Made by a program: the position numbers and the translations under genes
Notes under the pieces: model-generated
Told to the model about the DNA's origin: nothing
Databases searched by the model: none
What the model saw: the letters and a program-made list of their open reading frames with translations, nothing else
Shown: piece after piece, positions 29,033 to 38,518 of the stretch
How positions within the stretch are numbered: position 1 is the first letter of the stretch
Layout: each line of letters begins with the position of its first letter
Source: an uncultured Candidatus Saccharibacteria bacterium
GTDB lineage: Bacteria > Patescibacteriota > Saccharimonadia > Saccharimonadales > Saccharimonadaceae
NCBI GenBank assembly: GCA_948945085.1
Contig: CARBGY010000003.1
Coordinates: forward strand, 49,334-113,333
DNA: 64,000 nt
Reading direction: 5' to 3'

Positions 29033-31673
29033 AACTTTTTCTTCTCAAAAATCCACAGATCTTACTGCGTTTTACAATCAACTTCCATCCGAGAAGCTAC
29101 CAGACATTCCATCTTATATTACAGATAATCTTCGTCATCAACTCCGCCCCTACCAAGCTCTCGCCATCAAACGTTTTTTACATTACTTAAAACACCAAAA
29201 TTCTCCCGAGTTCGCCACAACTAATCGCCACCTACTTTTTCAACTTGCCACTGGCTCCGGCAAAACTCTCATTATGGCCGCGCTCATTCTTGAGTTATAT
29301 CATCAAGGTTTTTCAAACTTTCTCTTTTTCGTCAATAACACCAACATTCTTACTAAAACTCGCGACAACTTTGCTAATCCACTCAGCCCCAAATACCTTT
29401 TTAAAGATCCGATTATTATTAATTCACATCCCGTTAAAATTCGCGCTGTCCAAAATTTCCCAAATCTTTTTATGTCCTCCGATCATCACATCAACATTCT
29501 TTTCACTACCATCCAAACTCTTCATGCCTCCCTCCACAACCCTTGCGAAAATCAACTTAACTTCACAGATTTTCAAAACCAAAACCTCATCCTAATCGGT
29601 GACGAAGCCCATCATCATAACCGTCAAACTCTACTTTCAAAATCCGAACTCGCCGACAACCAAACCTGGGAACTTACGATCCAAAAAATCCGCCACCATA
29701 CGCAATCTTCTATCCTGCTCGAATTCACCGCCACGATAGATTTCGAGACTCCATCAATCGCTCAAAAATATCTCCCTCGCACCCTCATCCGCTATGATTT
29801 ATCTCAATTTCGTCGAGATGGTTACAGTAAAGATATCCTTTTTTACGAAGTAGATTCTGATTTATCAACTCGCATTTTGCATGCCATCATCATTTCGGAA
29901 GCTCGCAAATATCTCGCTCATCAATACCAGATCCATCTTCAACCAATCATCCTTTTTAAATCTAAAACTATTTCCGACAACCAAAAAAACTTTCAACTTT
30001 TCCAAACCCTCATTAAAACTCTCTCCCACGAAAAACTTCTCGCCCTTTCTCGCACTGCTACTGGAGTCTTAAAAACCGCTTTTACAATCTTGCAAGCCAA
30101 TACTAATAACTTACTTGATGATCTCAAACTTAGTTTCTCATCTGAGCACATTCTTCTAGTTGACGGCCGACATTCTTCGCCAGAAACCCAACAACAACTT
30201 AATTCACTAGAAAGTGCCACAAATCCCTATCGTGCTATCTTCGCGGTCGATATGTTAAATGAAGGATGGGACGTTTTAAATCTTTTTGATATCGTCCGTC
30301 TTTACGATACACGTGATGCCAAAAACAACCAACCCGGCAAGACCACCATCCGCGAAGCGCAGCTAATCGGCCGTGGCGCCCGACTTTTTCCTTTTCTTCC
30401 TCCAGCTAACAGCAACCCTCCTAAAACCACTTTTAATCCCCAAAAATATCTCCGCAAATTCGACCAACAAACTAATCATCCACTTCGCCTTCTCGAACAG
30501 CTACATTACCACGCCGCCTTGAACCCCCAATATCTTCAAGAACTTCGTCAAGCCCTCATCGCAACTGGATTACTTGATCAAAACTCTTCCGAATACACTT
30601 TAACCATGAAACCAGAATTTCAAAATTCTCACTTCTACCAAAAACGCTTTTGTTATCGTAATTCATTAAAATCCCAATCGCTTACTATCATTAATACCAA
30701 AAACCTTTTCGACTTTTCTAATACTGTTTTTAAACTCCGCTCTAACCACACTAGAGCAACTTCCGCTTTTCTAAATTTACATTTCAGTTCCAGCTCTAAC
30801 ACTAGTTCTAAACCTCCCCAACTCCACACTAATATAATCCACCAAATCATTTCACCACATATTTTACACTTCGCTCTTACTAAAAATCCTTTCTTTACTT
30901 TTCAAAATCTCCAAACTATTTTTCCTGACTTATATTCGTCAACCGATTTTAGTAAACTCCTCCAGAACTCCCAAATCACTTTCTCCCTCCTCCAAAACAA
31001 TCAGCCAGACCAAACTCCAGACCAAATTTCACTTACTCCCGCTCAGCAACTTGAACTTGCAACCCAAATCCTTATCGCCATCCAAACCAAAATCGTTCAA
31101 TTCACAAGAGTTACTGCGGGATCAACCGATTTCAACCCTTATCCGCTTACAACCATCTTTCCATCCCAAGCCACCGTTAAATACCGTCATCGGAAGGATG
31201 ATTCTGAATTCGGAACCAGCCAAGTTCTTTCCCGCTCAACCAATCTCCAACTTAACCTCGGCGCTTTTGGCTGGTATCCCTACTTCGACTTTTTCGGAAG
31301 TCGCCTCGAAAAATTATTCCTCAAAACCTTTGCCAGTACCGCCCCATTTCTTGAACAGTTCTTCACTGAGTTTTATCTCTTTCCAAACCCCAACTTCCTT
31401 AATTTCTATCTTTTCCAAAACTGCCAAACATTTACACCCGACTTTATCTTCTTTGGTGAAAAATCCACCCCTACCAAAAAAAGGGAATCATGCCAAATCC
31501 TCATCCATCTCATCGAAAATCATTCCCGTACCGAAAAACGCTCGCGCGCCAACTTTCTTACTGAGCTATCTAGTCTTTCCTTATCTCCAGAAGTCCATCT
31601 TCGCGGACTCCACCTCTCAACCACCGATTTCTCTCCTAAGGCCCTGCTTGATAGGATTACTTCTCTGTGCTAA
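29022..31673 (+). CDS. Type III restriction-modification helicase/nuclease (Res)
   Basis: 883 aa. Superfamily 2 helicase motifs: Walker A LATGSGKT near residue 77, motif II GDEAHHHNR, motif III FTATIDF, motif VI IGRGARLFPF. The C-terminal region should hold a PD-(D/E)XK nuclease; TPDFIFFGE followed by ILIHLIENH is visible, but the usual E-x-K triplet reads E-N-H, so nuclease activity is uncertain. It works with Mod to cleave unmodified DNA after ATP-dependent translocation. Confidence 0.82.
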   Translation: MTAKTFSSQKSTDLTAFYNQLPSEKLPDIPSYITDNLRHQLRPYQALAIKRFLHYLKHQNSPEFATTNRHLLFQLATGSGKTLIMAALILELYHQGFSNFLFFVNNTNILTKTRDNFANPLSPKYLFKDPIIINSHPVKIRAVQNFPNLFMSSDHHINILFTTIQTLHASLHNPCENQLNFTDFQNQNLILIGDEAHHHNRQTLLSKSELADNQTWELTIQKIRHHTQSSILLEFTATIDFETPSIAQKYLPRTLIRYDLSQFRRDGYSKDILFYEVDSDLSTRILHAIIISEARKYLAHQYQIHLQPIILFKSKTISDNQKNFQLFQTLIKTLSHEKLLALSRTATGVLKTAFTILQANTNNLLDDLKLSFSSEHILLVDGRHSSPETQQQLNSLESATNPYRAIFAVDMLNEGWDVLNLFDIVRLYDTRDAKNNQPGKTTIREAQLIGRGARLFPFLPPANSNPPKTTFNPQKYLRKFDQQTNHPLRLLEQLHYHAALNPQYLQELRQALIATGLLDQNSSEYTLTMKPEFQNSHFYQKRFCYRNSLKSQSLTIINTKNLFDFSNTVFKLRSNHTRATSAFLNLHFSSSSNTSSKPPQLHTNIIHQIISPHILHFALTKNPFFTFQNLQTIFPDLYSSTDFSKLLQNSQITFSLLQNNQPDQTPDQISLTPAQQLELATQILIAIQTKIVQFTRVTAGSTDFNPYPLTTIFPSQATVKYRHRKDDSEFGTSQVLSRSTNLQLNLGAFGWYPYFDFFGSRLEKLFLKTFASTAPFLEQFFTEFYLFPNPNFLNFYLFQNCQTFTPDFIFFGEKSTPTKKRESCQILIHLIENHSRTEKRSRANFLTELSSLSLSPEVHLRGLHLSTTDFSPKALLDRITSLC

Positions 31674-31712
31674 ACTATCTGTAGATTATTACAAAACAAA
31701 CTAGGAGTTACT

Positions 31713-32939
31713 GTGTCTTCAAAATCCCCCAAAGTTTCAATCTTAGTCCCTATCTACAATGTCGAAAAATATCTACGTCAATGTCTAGAAAGTTTAGTCA
31801 ACCAAACCCTACACGATATCGAAATCATCTGTCTCAACGACGGCTCGACTGACTCATCACCTAAAATCATCCAAGAATTTCAAAAATCCGATTCTCGTAT
31901 TCGCGTCATCAATAAAAAGAACTCTGGCTACGGCGATAGCATGAATCAAGGCCTCAAAAAAGCCACTGGCGAATACATCGGTATCGTCGAATCCGACGAC
32001 TTTATCGATCTCGACGCTTTCGAAAAACTCTATCAACTCGCCACTACTAATAATGCCGAAGTTGTGAGAGCTAATTATTACTATAATAAATCTGGCAAAG
32101 ACAAGAAGAATTATTATATTAATCCCGTGGATGCTGGCCGAATTATTGATCCTTCTCGTCACACTTGGATCTTTTATGAAGCTCCTGCCATTTGGTCGGC
32201 TCTTTATAAGCGCAGCTTCTTAAACCAAAACCATATCGATTTCCTCCCCACTCCTGGAGCCTCTTATCAAGACACAGGTTTTAATTTTAAAGTCTGGAGC
32301 TCTGCTAAGCGCGCCTACTTCACGACCGAGGCCTTTCTACACTACCGGATCGACAACGAAGCCTCATCCGTCAATAACCCCGGCAAAGTTATGAACGTTT
32401 GTTATGAATATGCCGAAATCGAAAAGTACCTTCGCAAAAACCATCTTTTTAATCAGTTTAGCGGTATTATGGAAGCTTCTAAATTCGGCTCCTATTACTG
32501 GAATCTTTTCCGCCTTAATAATAAACTTCTTCCAGATTTTATCAATGTTGTCCGCAAAGAATATCAAACCGCAAACCAAGATGGTCTGCTTAGTCAAACC
32601 TACTTCGAAAACTATAAATGGCAACTTCTACAATACATTTTACGCCATAAAACCTGGCGAGTTGCTCTTCATATCCGCTGGCTAAAATTCAAACTCGCTT
32701 TCCGCGAACAGCTCAAAAAACTTTGGGGTCTTACCCACCCTTCCTATCGTAAAGCTCAAAAAACTTCTGAGCTCATCGCCGAACTCTATGCTAGTAGCGA
32801 CCTTCTTGAATCCAAAGTCCAACTTTTCCGCCAACAACTCTCCGAATTAAATCATTCTTTAACCATCTCATCGTCCGACCAATCAGTAACTTCTACCAAC
32901 CCAAAGTCCACCGTTAACTCTCAGGAGAAAACCAAATGA
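31713..32939 (+). CDS. GT2 family glycosyltransferase
   Basis: 408 aa, GTG start with AGGAG 7 nt upstream. N-terminal GT-A fold: SILVPIYNVEKYLRQCLES, CLNDGSTDSSP, IVESDDFIDLDA. No transmembrane helix is visible; a helical tail begins around 320. It probably adds a sugar to a cell-surface polysaccharide or glycolipid. The stop overlaps the next glycosyltransferase start (ATGA). Confidence 0.85.
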   Translation: MSSKSPKVSILVPIYNVEKYLRQCLESLVNQTLHDIEIICLNDGSTDSSPKIIQEFQKSDSRIRVINKKNSGYGDSMNQGLKKATGEYIGIVESDDFIDLDAFEKLYQLATTNNAEVVRANYYYNKSGKDKKNYYINPVDAGRIIDPSRHTWIFYEAPAIWSALYKRSFLNQNHIDFLPTPGASYQDTGFNFKVWSSAKRAYFTTEAFLHYRIDNEASSVNNPGKVMNVCYEYAEIEKYLRKNHLFNQFSGIMEASKFGSYYWNLFRLNNKLLPDFINVVRKEYQTANQDGLLSQTYFENYKWQLLQYILRHKTWRVALHIRWLKFKLAFREQLKKLWGLTHPSYRKAQKTSELIAELYASSDLLESKVQLFRQQLSELNHSLTISSSDQSVTSTNPKSTVNSQEKTK

Positions 32940-34051
32940 AAAAACCACTAATTAGCGTTATTGTAACAACTTATAATATCGCAGAATATTTACACACTTG
33001 CCTTGATGCGCTCATCCATCAAACCCTTAAAGATATCGAAATTATCTGCGTTGATGACAACTCGACAGATCACACTCTTGATATTATCCAAGAATACCTT
33101 AAAAAAGACTCCCGCATTCGCCTCCTCCAAACTACCCAGAATTCCGGAATCTCCGCCTGTCGTAACCTCGGCCTTGAGTCCGCTAAGGCTGATTACGTTA
33201 TGTTTTGCGATGGTGACGATTATTACGAGCCTACTGCTTGCGAAAAAATGCATCATGCCGTCACAAGCCACCATACCGACATCGCTATTAACGAAATAAA
33301 TGTCATCTACCAAGCTCATGCCGACATGAGAGTTAGTGACGATAACTATTATGCTTTACGCTACAACGGTCTGCAAGTCATCAACGAAAACCTGATTTTC
33401 TACACCGATCTTTCTCCTACCAACAAAATCTTTAAAAAGTCCATCATTGAACAATATAATCTCACCTTCCCAACCGGTCGCCATTTCGAAGATGCCTACT
33501 TCTGCACCGCTTATCTTTGCGCTTGCCAAACTGCCTATTACATCAATGAACGTCTCTATAACTATATTCGTCATGAAGGTAGCATCATGTCCCAGACTTG
33601 GTCCACAAACGACGGTCCCGACTATGCTATTGATCACCTTTACATCGCTTTCGAGCTTTACGACTTCCTGATTAAAAATCACCTTTACGATAAACACCAT
33701 CAGCTCTACTGGCGCCTCTTTGCTAGCTTTGAAAGCTTCGCCATCAACAATAGCAAATCTCGTTCTCGCGTCAAAGAGGTTAAAGCCGCAGCACGCACCT
33801 TCATCAAAGCCCACCAAGCCGATTTTAACCAAGAAAAGATTAATAACGGCACGATTTGCGAAGAAATTATCCACCTTAGCTCATCAAAATTCTATATTAG
33901 CACTACTCGTCTTAAACGTATCATCATTAAATTTATGCCAACTTATCGTATCGAAGTCGAAAACATCCAGCGTCTTCGCACCCTCAAGACCAAAAACAAA
34001 CGCCTTCTTCAGGATATGCAAAGCATCCTTGACAAACTTCATGAATCTTAA
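32936..34051 (+). CDS. GT2 family glycosyltransferase
   Basis: 371 aa, related to the preceding gene (SVIVTTYNIAEYLHTCLDAL, CVDDNSTDHTLD, FCDGDDYYEP). Preceded by AGGAG and overlapping the upstream gene by 4 nt, so the two are co-translated. Likely the same glycan pathway; acceptor and donor unknown. Confidence 0.85.
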   Translation: MKKPLISVIVTTYNIAEYLHTCLDALIHQTLKDIEIICVDDNSTDHTLDIIQEYLKKDSRIRLLQTTQNSGISACRNLGLESAKADYVMFCDGDDYYEPTACEKMHHAVTSHHTDIAINEINVIYQAHADMRVSDDNYYALRYNGLQVINENLIFYTDLSPTNKIFKKSIIEQYNLTFPTGRHFEDAYFCTAYLCACQTAYYINERLYNYIRHEGSIMSQTWSTNDGPDYAIDHLYIAFELYDFLIKNHLYDKHHQLYWRLFASFESFAINNSKSRSRVKEVKAAARTFIKAHQADFNQEKINNGTICEEIIHLSSSKFYISTTRLKRIIIKFMPTYRIEVENIQRLRTLKTKNKRLLQDMQSILDKLHES

Positions 34052-34076
34052 AATCCCCACTTCATGAGCCTAAAAT

Positions 34077-34103
34077 ACCCCGCTAGTCTATACTAGCAGG
34101 GTT
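34077..34103 (+). terminator. Hairpin after the glycosyltransferase pair
   Basis: CCCCGCTAGT and ACTAGCAGGG pair around CTAT. A T run is lacking, so confidence is moderate. Confidence 0.5.
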
Positions 34104-34154
34104 GTAAACTAGTGATATTTTAGCAGTGCTACTACACCTTTTATCTCAGTATCT

Positions 34155-34528
34155 CTATCCCGCCTTCCGCCTTAATTCAGCCTCTTTCGCGTAATCAACC
34201 ATTAATACTACTGGCTGTTCATATTTAAAAATTTTCTTCGCACCATGATTAGAGCTCATCTCACCGACATTAATAATATTTCCGTAAAACAAGATCGTTT
34301 CGCCGCCTAAAGCGCTATCCCACCACGCGACCGCACGCCAATGTGCAAATCAACCGGTTCACTTTTCACTAAAACTCGCACGTGAATTACATCTAAACTC
34401 TCGCCGTTCAAGCTCGCCGTTCGCCGCTGATTCGACATAATCTTCGCCCTCGACGGCGCATGTGAAACATCATAGAATACCCCTCCGCGTTCTTCCACTT
34501 TTAACTTCGCTATTCCTAATAAGTCCAT
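34155..34528 (-). pseudogene. Frameshifted small gene, unknown function
   Basis: The frame starting at 34528 (MDLLGIAKLKVEERG, after GGAGG) stops after 73 aa. In the -1 frame a protein-like sequence continues directly (AHWRAVAWWDSALGG, ILFYGNIINVGEMSSNHG) to a stop at 34155. One missing T in the T run near 34345 would restore a single protein of about 124 aa. It could be a sequencing error, a real pseudogene, or a slippage site. Promoter at 34749-34777. Confidence 0.55.
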
Positions 34529-34748
34529 TGGAACCCCTCCTTTTTTCAGTGTTTGACTTTATCAAAGCTACAAAATACAGATCAATAATACTTACATATT
34601 TCACGACAAATCCTATCACCTTCTTCCTTAAAGTGCATATCTAGCCTAGCTCCCAACCGCTCATTTTTCTTCTGAAAATAAAAAATACCCCCACCAGCAA
34701 ACAGCTAAGCTAGTTCATAAGGTCACCAAAGGTTTCCTTATTACCTCT

Positions 34749-34777
34749 ATAATAGCACACTCGTCTATTTTTGTCAA
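34749..34777 (-). promoter_or_regulatory. Promoter upstream of the frameshifted gene
   Basis: TTGACA, 17 nt ending TGTGC, TATTAT; leader of about 215 nt. VR5 begins only 24 bp behind this promoter. Confidence 0.75.
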
Positions 34778-34800
34778 TATCATTCACATCGACCCACTAT

Positions 34801-34977
34801 GTACGCGGCGGGAACGTCACTCTGAATACTGGTTCATTGAGGTACGCGGGCCACGATAGCTACTACTGGTCAACTACTACTTATCCTAATGCTACGGACG
34901 CGTACCACCTCCATTTCAATAGTACCAACGTCTTCCCGTCGCGCTACAGCGTTCGATTCATCGGTTTCTCGGTGCGC
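34801..34977 (+). repeat. Orphan DGR variable repeat VR5 (array C)
   Basis: Nearly all differences from the template are at template A (about two exceptions: GCT to ACT, ACT to ACC). Encodes YVRGG to GFSVR and stops two bases later. No target domain precedes it. Confidence 0.9.
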
Positions 34978-34981
34978 TAAT

Positions 34982-35158
34982 GTACGCGGCGGGCACGTCT
35001 ATCTAGATACTGGTTCATTGAGGAACGCGGGCCTCAATAACTACTACTGGTCAGCTACCACTTATCCTAATGCTACGTTCGCGTATCGCCTCGGTTTCGC
35101 TAGTACTAGCATCTACCCGTCGGTCTACGACAATCGCTTCAACGGTTTCTCGGTACGC
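34982..35158 (+). repeat. Orphan DGR variable repeat VR6 (array C)
   Basis: Follows VR5 after 4 bp in the same orientation. It ends 43 bp before the pth start codon; the pth promoter lies in that gap. Confidence 0.9.
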
Positions 35159-35201
35159 TACGAAGAAGCGAAAGAAAACCTTCTGTGCTATAATACAATA
35201 C

Positions 35202-35720
35202 ATGAAACTTCTTGTTGGTCTCGGCAACCCTGGTCCAGAGTATAACTTTACTCGGCATAACTTTGGGTTCTTAACCCTTGATTTTTATGCCAAAATCAAA
35301 TATTTAACTTGGCAAAAACCTAAATTTAATGCCATCTGGCTTAAAACCAGCGATCAAATCTGGATTAAACCTCAAACCTTTTACAATAATTCTGGACAAT
35401 CCGTACAAGCTTTTATGCGTTTCTATAAAATTTCTCCTCAAGATATTCTCGTCATCTGTGACGATTTCGATCTTAATTTTGGTACCTTGCGCTACCGCGC
35501 AAAGGGAACTAGCGGAGGTAATAATGGCTTAAAATCTATTACTGATACCATTCATACAACCGATTTTCCACGCCTACGTCTCGGTTCTAATAATCCAACC
35601 ATCCGCCAAAAAACTGGCGACATCAACTTCGTCCTCGGTAAATTCACTCCCGACGAAAAATCCCAACTTCCAACCATCCTCCAAGATGCAGTCCATCGTA
35701 TCCAGGAAGTTCTCAATTAG
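35202..35720 (+). CDS. pth: Peptidyl-tRNA hydrolase
   Basis: 172 aa. It releases peptides from stalled peptidyl-tRNA. Motifs: LLVGLGNPGPEYNFTRHNFGF (catalytic His in RHN), ICDDFDLNFGTLRYR, and GTSGGNNGLKSI. TGTGCTATAAT (hexamer 35189-35194) lies 7 nt before this ATG, so translation is probably leaderless. An upstream extension of the frame runs through VR6 and the promoter and is not real. Confidence 0.95.
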   Translation: MKLLVGLGNPGPEYNFTRHNFGFLTLDFYAKIKYLTWQKPKFNAIWLKTSDQIWIKPQTFYNNSGQSVQAFMRFYKISPQDILVICDDFDLNFGTLRYRAKGTSGGNNGLKSITDTIHTTDFPRLRLGSNNPTIRQKTGDINFVLGKFTPDEKSQLPTILQDAVHRIQEVLN

Positions 35721-35741
35721 TCTATCATACAACACAAAATT

Positions 35742-35819
35742 GCCCCGACCAAAATCCGGCCGGGGCTTCAAACCCTTCTAAGGGTATACTTTTGTCGCCC
35801 CACCCTTAAAGGGCGGGGC
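35742..35819 (+). terminator. Two hairpins after pth
   Basis: GCCCCG/CGGGGC (35742-35766) and GCCCC-ACCC/GGG-CGGGGC (35797-35819). A third perfect hairpin (CTCTCAAT/ATTGAGAG, 35844-35862) lies at the 3' side of the converging gene. Confidence 0.6.
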
Positions 35820-35874
35820 TAAGGAGGGTTCGATATTTTGACACTCTCAATAAAATTGAGAGCATATAGCTTGG

Positions 35875-36624
35875 TTAACCTCTCTTCTTAACGATTCCGA
35901 TTTGCGGCCTCTTAGGTGCCCCTCCAGCACCAGTCGTGCCTTCATCTCCAGAGTCCTCCTCGGTACCATCAGACTCCTCTTCGGTATCGCCAGCACTCTG
36001 ACCATCCTCATCTTCTGACGACGTCGATGGCTTCGGCATCTTTGCCAAAGTAGCAGGCTCATAGTCATCCACCTCGACAATTTCATTCGTCTCCAGATCG
36101 TATGCCAACAGTTTCTCCTGAGGTATCACCGCTGAAGCCCAAAGATCGGGAACATTACGCGGCGGCAGCGGCGGCAACATGAAAAACCTCTCATGTTTTA
36201 CGCCGGTTTTGATGAGATATACTCCGCCACTATGGCTTAATACATCATAGTGGAGCACTACATACGACCCAGCGTAAAAACACGTCAGGTCGTCCGCCCT
36301 TACCTGGTCAATATTGGTATGGGCGGTCTCCCCAGCTCTGCGTATAAAGTCACGGGTCACCGTGCCCTCTATAATCCACTGCTTGCCATCTAGCGACACA
36401 CACTTCGCCGCGGAAACACTGATCTCAAGAACCGGCCATTCGCCAACCAATATCGGAACCATTCCGATATTATCTCCCGCAGAAATCCAGGGGTACATAA
36501 TGAAATTAATGCTACCACCACGAACAAATGCTTCCCGGATGGCCTCACTTGTCTCCGGACCGTGCTTCAGCTCTCCTGAAATTCCGCCATTCTCGCACGC
36601 TCTACCACCAATTAATTGTGCCAT
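35875..36624 (-). CDS. Uncharacterised protein with acidic tail
   Basis: About 249 aa from MAQLIGGRACENGG. The first 190 residues look globular (FIMYPWISAGDNIGMVPILV, FYAGSYVVLHYDVLSH); the last 60 are a Glu/Asp/Ser/Gly-rich disordered stretch ending in a basic tip (IVKKRG). No family recognised. The start is placed 12 nt after AGGAGG; the ATG only 2 nt after it is less likely. Expressed from the consensus-type promoter at 36696-36724. Confidence 0.55.
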   Translation of the reverse strand: MAQLIGGRACENGGISGELKHGPETSEAIREAFVRGGSINFIMYPWISAGDNIGMVPILVGEWPVLEISVSAAKCVSLDGKQWIIEGTVTRDFIRRAGETAHTNIDQVRADDLTCFYAGSYVVLHYDVLSHSGGVYLIKTGVKHERFFMLPPLPPRNVPDLWASAVIPQEKLLAYDLETNEIVEVDDYEPATLAKMPKPSTSSEDEDGQSAGDTEEESDGTEEDSGDEGTTGAGGAPKRPQIGIVKKRG

Positions 36625-36695
36625 ATAATACATTCCTCCTATTCTGATAAAACTACAATTCTGCCAGCCCTATTGCATGACAGTCTCTACTCAAG

Positions 36696-36724
36696 ATAGT
36701 AGCACATATTCTCAAAAATGTCAA
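36696..36724 (-). promoter_or_regulatory. Promoter of the acidic-tail protein
   Basis: TTGACA, 17-nt spacer ending TGTGC, TACTAT. Confidence 0.75.
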
Positions 36725-36779
36725 TACTCTTTATGTAAATCCTCCAAAATTCAACTATTACATAACCGAAATCACCACT

Positions 36780-37673
36780 CTATCCCAAACACCATTGATT
36801 ACACCCCATTGCTTTCAGCCTCCCTTTTATCTCCAGCATCATTACTGTCCGATTAAACTCTGCCGCCGACCATGCTAACTCATTAATCAGCACTTCACCA
36901 TCAGTACATCCCGCCTCAACTAGTCGCAAAATTCTGGTTTCCTCCTCGGTATCGCCAAATAATAATGTCGCCTGCCGTCTGCTTTTTCTAGTTGGTGGAA
37001 ATAGAAAATTTAAGACATCATCTACCCCTAAATATGGTGTCGCACCTTGCATAATTAACCTATTGCAACCTCTCGACATTGGACGCGTAATATCTCCTGG
37101 CGCCGCAAACACCTCCCGCCCCTGTTCGAGTGCATGTGCCGCCGTATTTAGCGACCCGCTCCTCTCCGCCGCCTCCGGGATCACCACCACATCAGCTAAC
37201 CCCGAAATCAACCGGTTCCGCTCCAAAAAACTCACTTTTGGATAAAATTTCGCCCCTGGCGCCAACTCACTCATCACCACCCCTCCCGTCTCGACAATCT
37301 TCTCCGCTAGCCCCAAATGCGCCCGCGGATAAATCTTATCGATCGGAGTTCCCAGCACCGCTACCGTTATCCCACCCGCATCCAGCGCTCCCCGATGCGC
37401 CACCGAATCTATCCCGTATGCCAGCCCTGATACCACGATCGCCCCGCGTTTTGCTGCTTCATAAGCCAGCCGATAAGCAATCTCTGAACCATATTTTGTT
37501 GGCTTCCGCGTCCCTACGATTGCTACTGTTTTGACCCGTTTTTCTGGTATTTTACCATAAAAATATAACATTTTAGGCATTACCGCAATGGACTCTAACA
37601 CCTCTGTAAAATTAGCCTCTTGGGGTCGAACTTCATTGATTTTTTGAAGAAAGTTTGAAAAAAGTATTGACAT
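36780..37673 (-). CDS. dprA: DNA-processing protein DprA
   Basis: 297 aa, Rossmann-like DprA/Smf core: VGTRKPTKYGSEIAYRLA, SGLAYGIDSVAHRGAL, FYPKVSFLERNRLISGLAD, then a C-terminal winged-helix-like end. It loads RecA on incoming single-stranded DNA in natural transformation, and competence is a common trait in this lineage. The start codon overlaps the -35 box of the divergent RNA gene, so the two are probably linked in expression. Confidence 0.93.
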   Translation of the reverse strand: MSILFSNFLQKINEVRPQEANFTEVLESIAVMPKMLYFYGKIPEKRVKTVAIVGTRKPTKYGSEIAYRLAYEAAKRGAIVVSGLAYGIDSVAHRGALDAGGITVAVLGTPIDKIYPRAHLGLAEKIVETGGVVMSELAPGAKFYPKVSFLERNRLISGLADVVVIPEAAERSGSLNTAAHALEQGREVFAAPGDITRPMSRGCNRLIMQGATPYLGVDDVLNFLFPPTRKSRRQATLLFGDTEEETRILRLVEAGCTDGEVLINELAWSAAEFNRTVMMLEIKGRLKAMGCNQWCLG

Positions 37674-37695
37674 ATAAAACTCCGTGTGCTATAAT
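37667..37695 (+). promoter_or_regulatory. Perfect consensus promoter of the structured RNA
   Basis: TTGACA (37667-37672), 17-nt spacer ending TGTGC, TATAAT (37690-37695). Confidence 0.9.
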
Positions 37696-37699
37696 GCTT

Positions 37700-38050
37700 A
37701 TCAGTTAGGGTTAATGTAACTCCAACTGTACCTAAATAAATCATAATTTCGCTAGTCTAAGCTTGCTTAGATTGGTCGAAATTGCGTGCTTTTGAAGTCC
37801 CTAGGGCTGTCGATTTCTTCTAAGGTCGTCAGCTGTAAGTATTACCTCCACTTTTAGGGTTTATTCGAAGGCATAGCAATCCCTATAACCGGCGGGCCCC
37901 GTGTTTGTGTGAGGTGGGTCGCGCTTCCGGAACCCTTCGGAGTCGAACGACGATGCGTTATAGGGCCAAATAGCCTCAGAAATAGGTGATGCCCACCCTT
38001 ACCTAGATCTGGGGCTTTTTGGTGTTTTAGGACCAGACGATCGACCACAC
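37700..38050 (+). ncRNA. Abundant structured RNA of unidentified family
   Basis: About 350 nt without a coding frame behind a perfect promoter. A 5' hairpin (CAGTT/AACTG) and a 14-bp two-part hairpin at 37745-37783 (AATTTCG/CGAAATT, TCTAAGC/GCTTAGA) are followed by nested long-range helices: GTCGAT (37809) with ATCGAC (38040), GGCAT with ATGCC, CCCTATAAC with GTTATAGGG, and an inner hairpin. RNase P, tmRNA, SRP RNA and 6S were considered. Apart from a GGCCAAATAG match to an RNase P stretch, their diagnostic motifs are missing. Ends are estimates. Confidence 0.6.
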
Positions 38051-38211
38051 TGACCCAAAATCACATATCACACCCACTTAACTTCTCAACACTTTATTAA
38101 GATACATGAAGTCACATTAAACCGAGCAACCTCCTATGGGCTAAGAACTCACAGAATTTTCTTAAAAAGACTAGACATAACCGTAAAAGTAAAGTACAAT
38201 CAAAACAGGGT

Positions 38212-38331
38212 TTATTTGTTTTGTGATCGCTCTTCGGTTATTATAATCGTCACGATCACAATTTTTTTCGTCTCATTTTGCAAACGGTCTTGCAAAATAT
38301 TTAGAAAAAATCTAAGTAAAGTTTTGAACAT
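38212..38331 (-). CDS. Small hypothetical protein (39 aa)
   Basis: MFKTLLRFFLNILQDRLQN, then KKIVIVTIIITEERSQNK. Basic and partly hydrophobic. AGGAG is correctly placed 6 nt before the ATG, the main support. Not recognised. Confidence 0.4.
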   Translation of the reverse strand: MFKTLLRFFLNILQDRLQNETKKIVIVTIIITEERSQNK

Positions 38332-38518
38332 CACTACTCCTTCCGCCTATTCTGACTCCACACCCTACCCTCTTCATGTTCTAGCCCGGTTGCTCTCCAC
38401 GCACTCTAACATAGTTTAGCAAAAACTTACAACACTAAATATTTAAAGATTTCGTAAACCATAAACACATTATTCGAGTTCCCAAAATCCTTGACACATG
38501 TGCTATCATAAATAATAT

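Noticed and set aside
35070..35201. N-terminal extension of pth through VR6
   Set aside because: The frame crosses the TATAAT promoter; homologues start at MKLLVGLGNPG, at 35202.
37700..38050. RNase P RNA, tmRNA, SRP RNA or 6S RNA
   Set aside because: A GGCCAAATAG stretch resembles RNase P, but ACAGAA/GAAAGTCC motifs are missing; no T arm or tag frame for tmRNA; no SRP tetraloop motif. Left unnamed.
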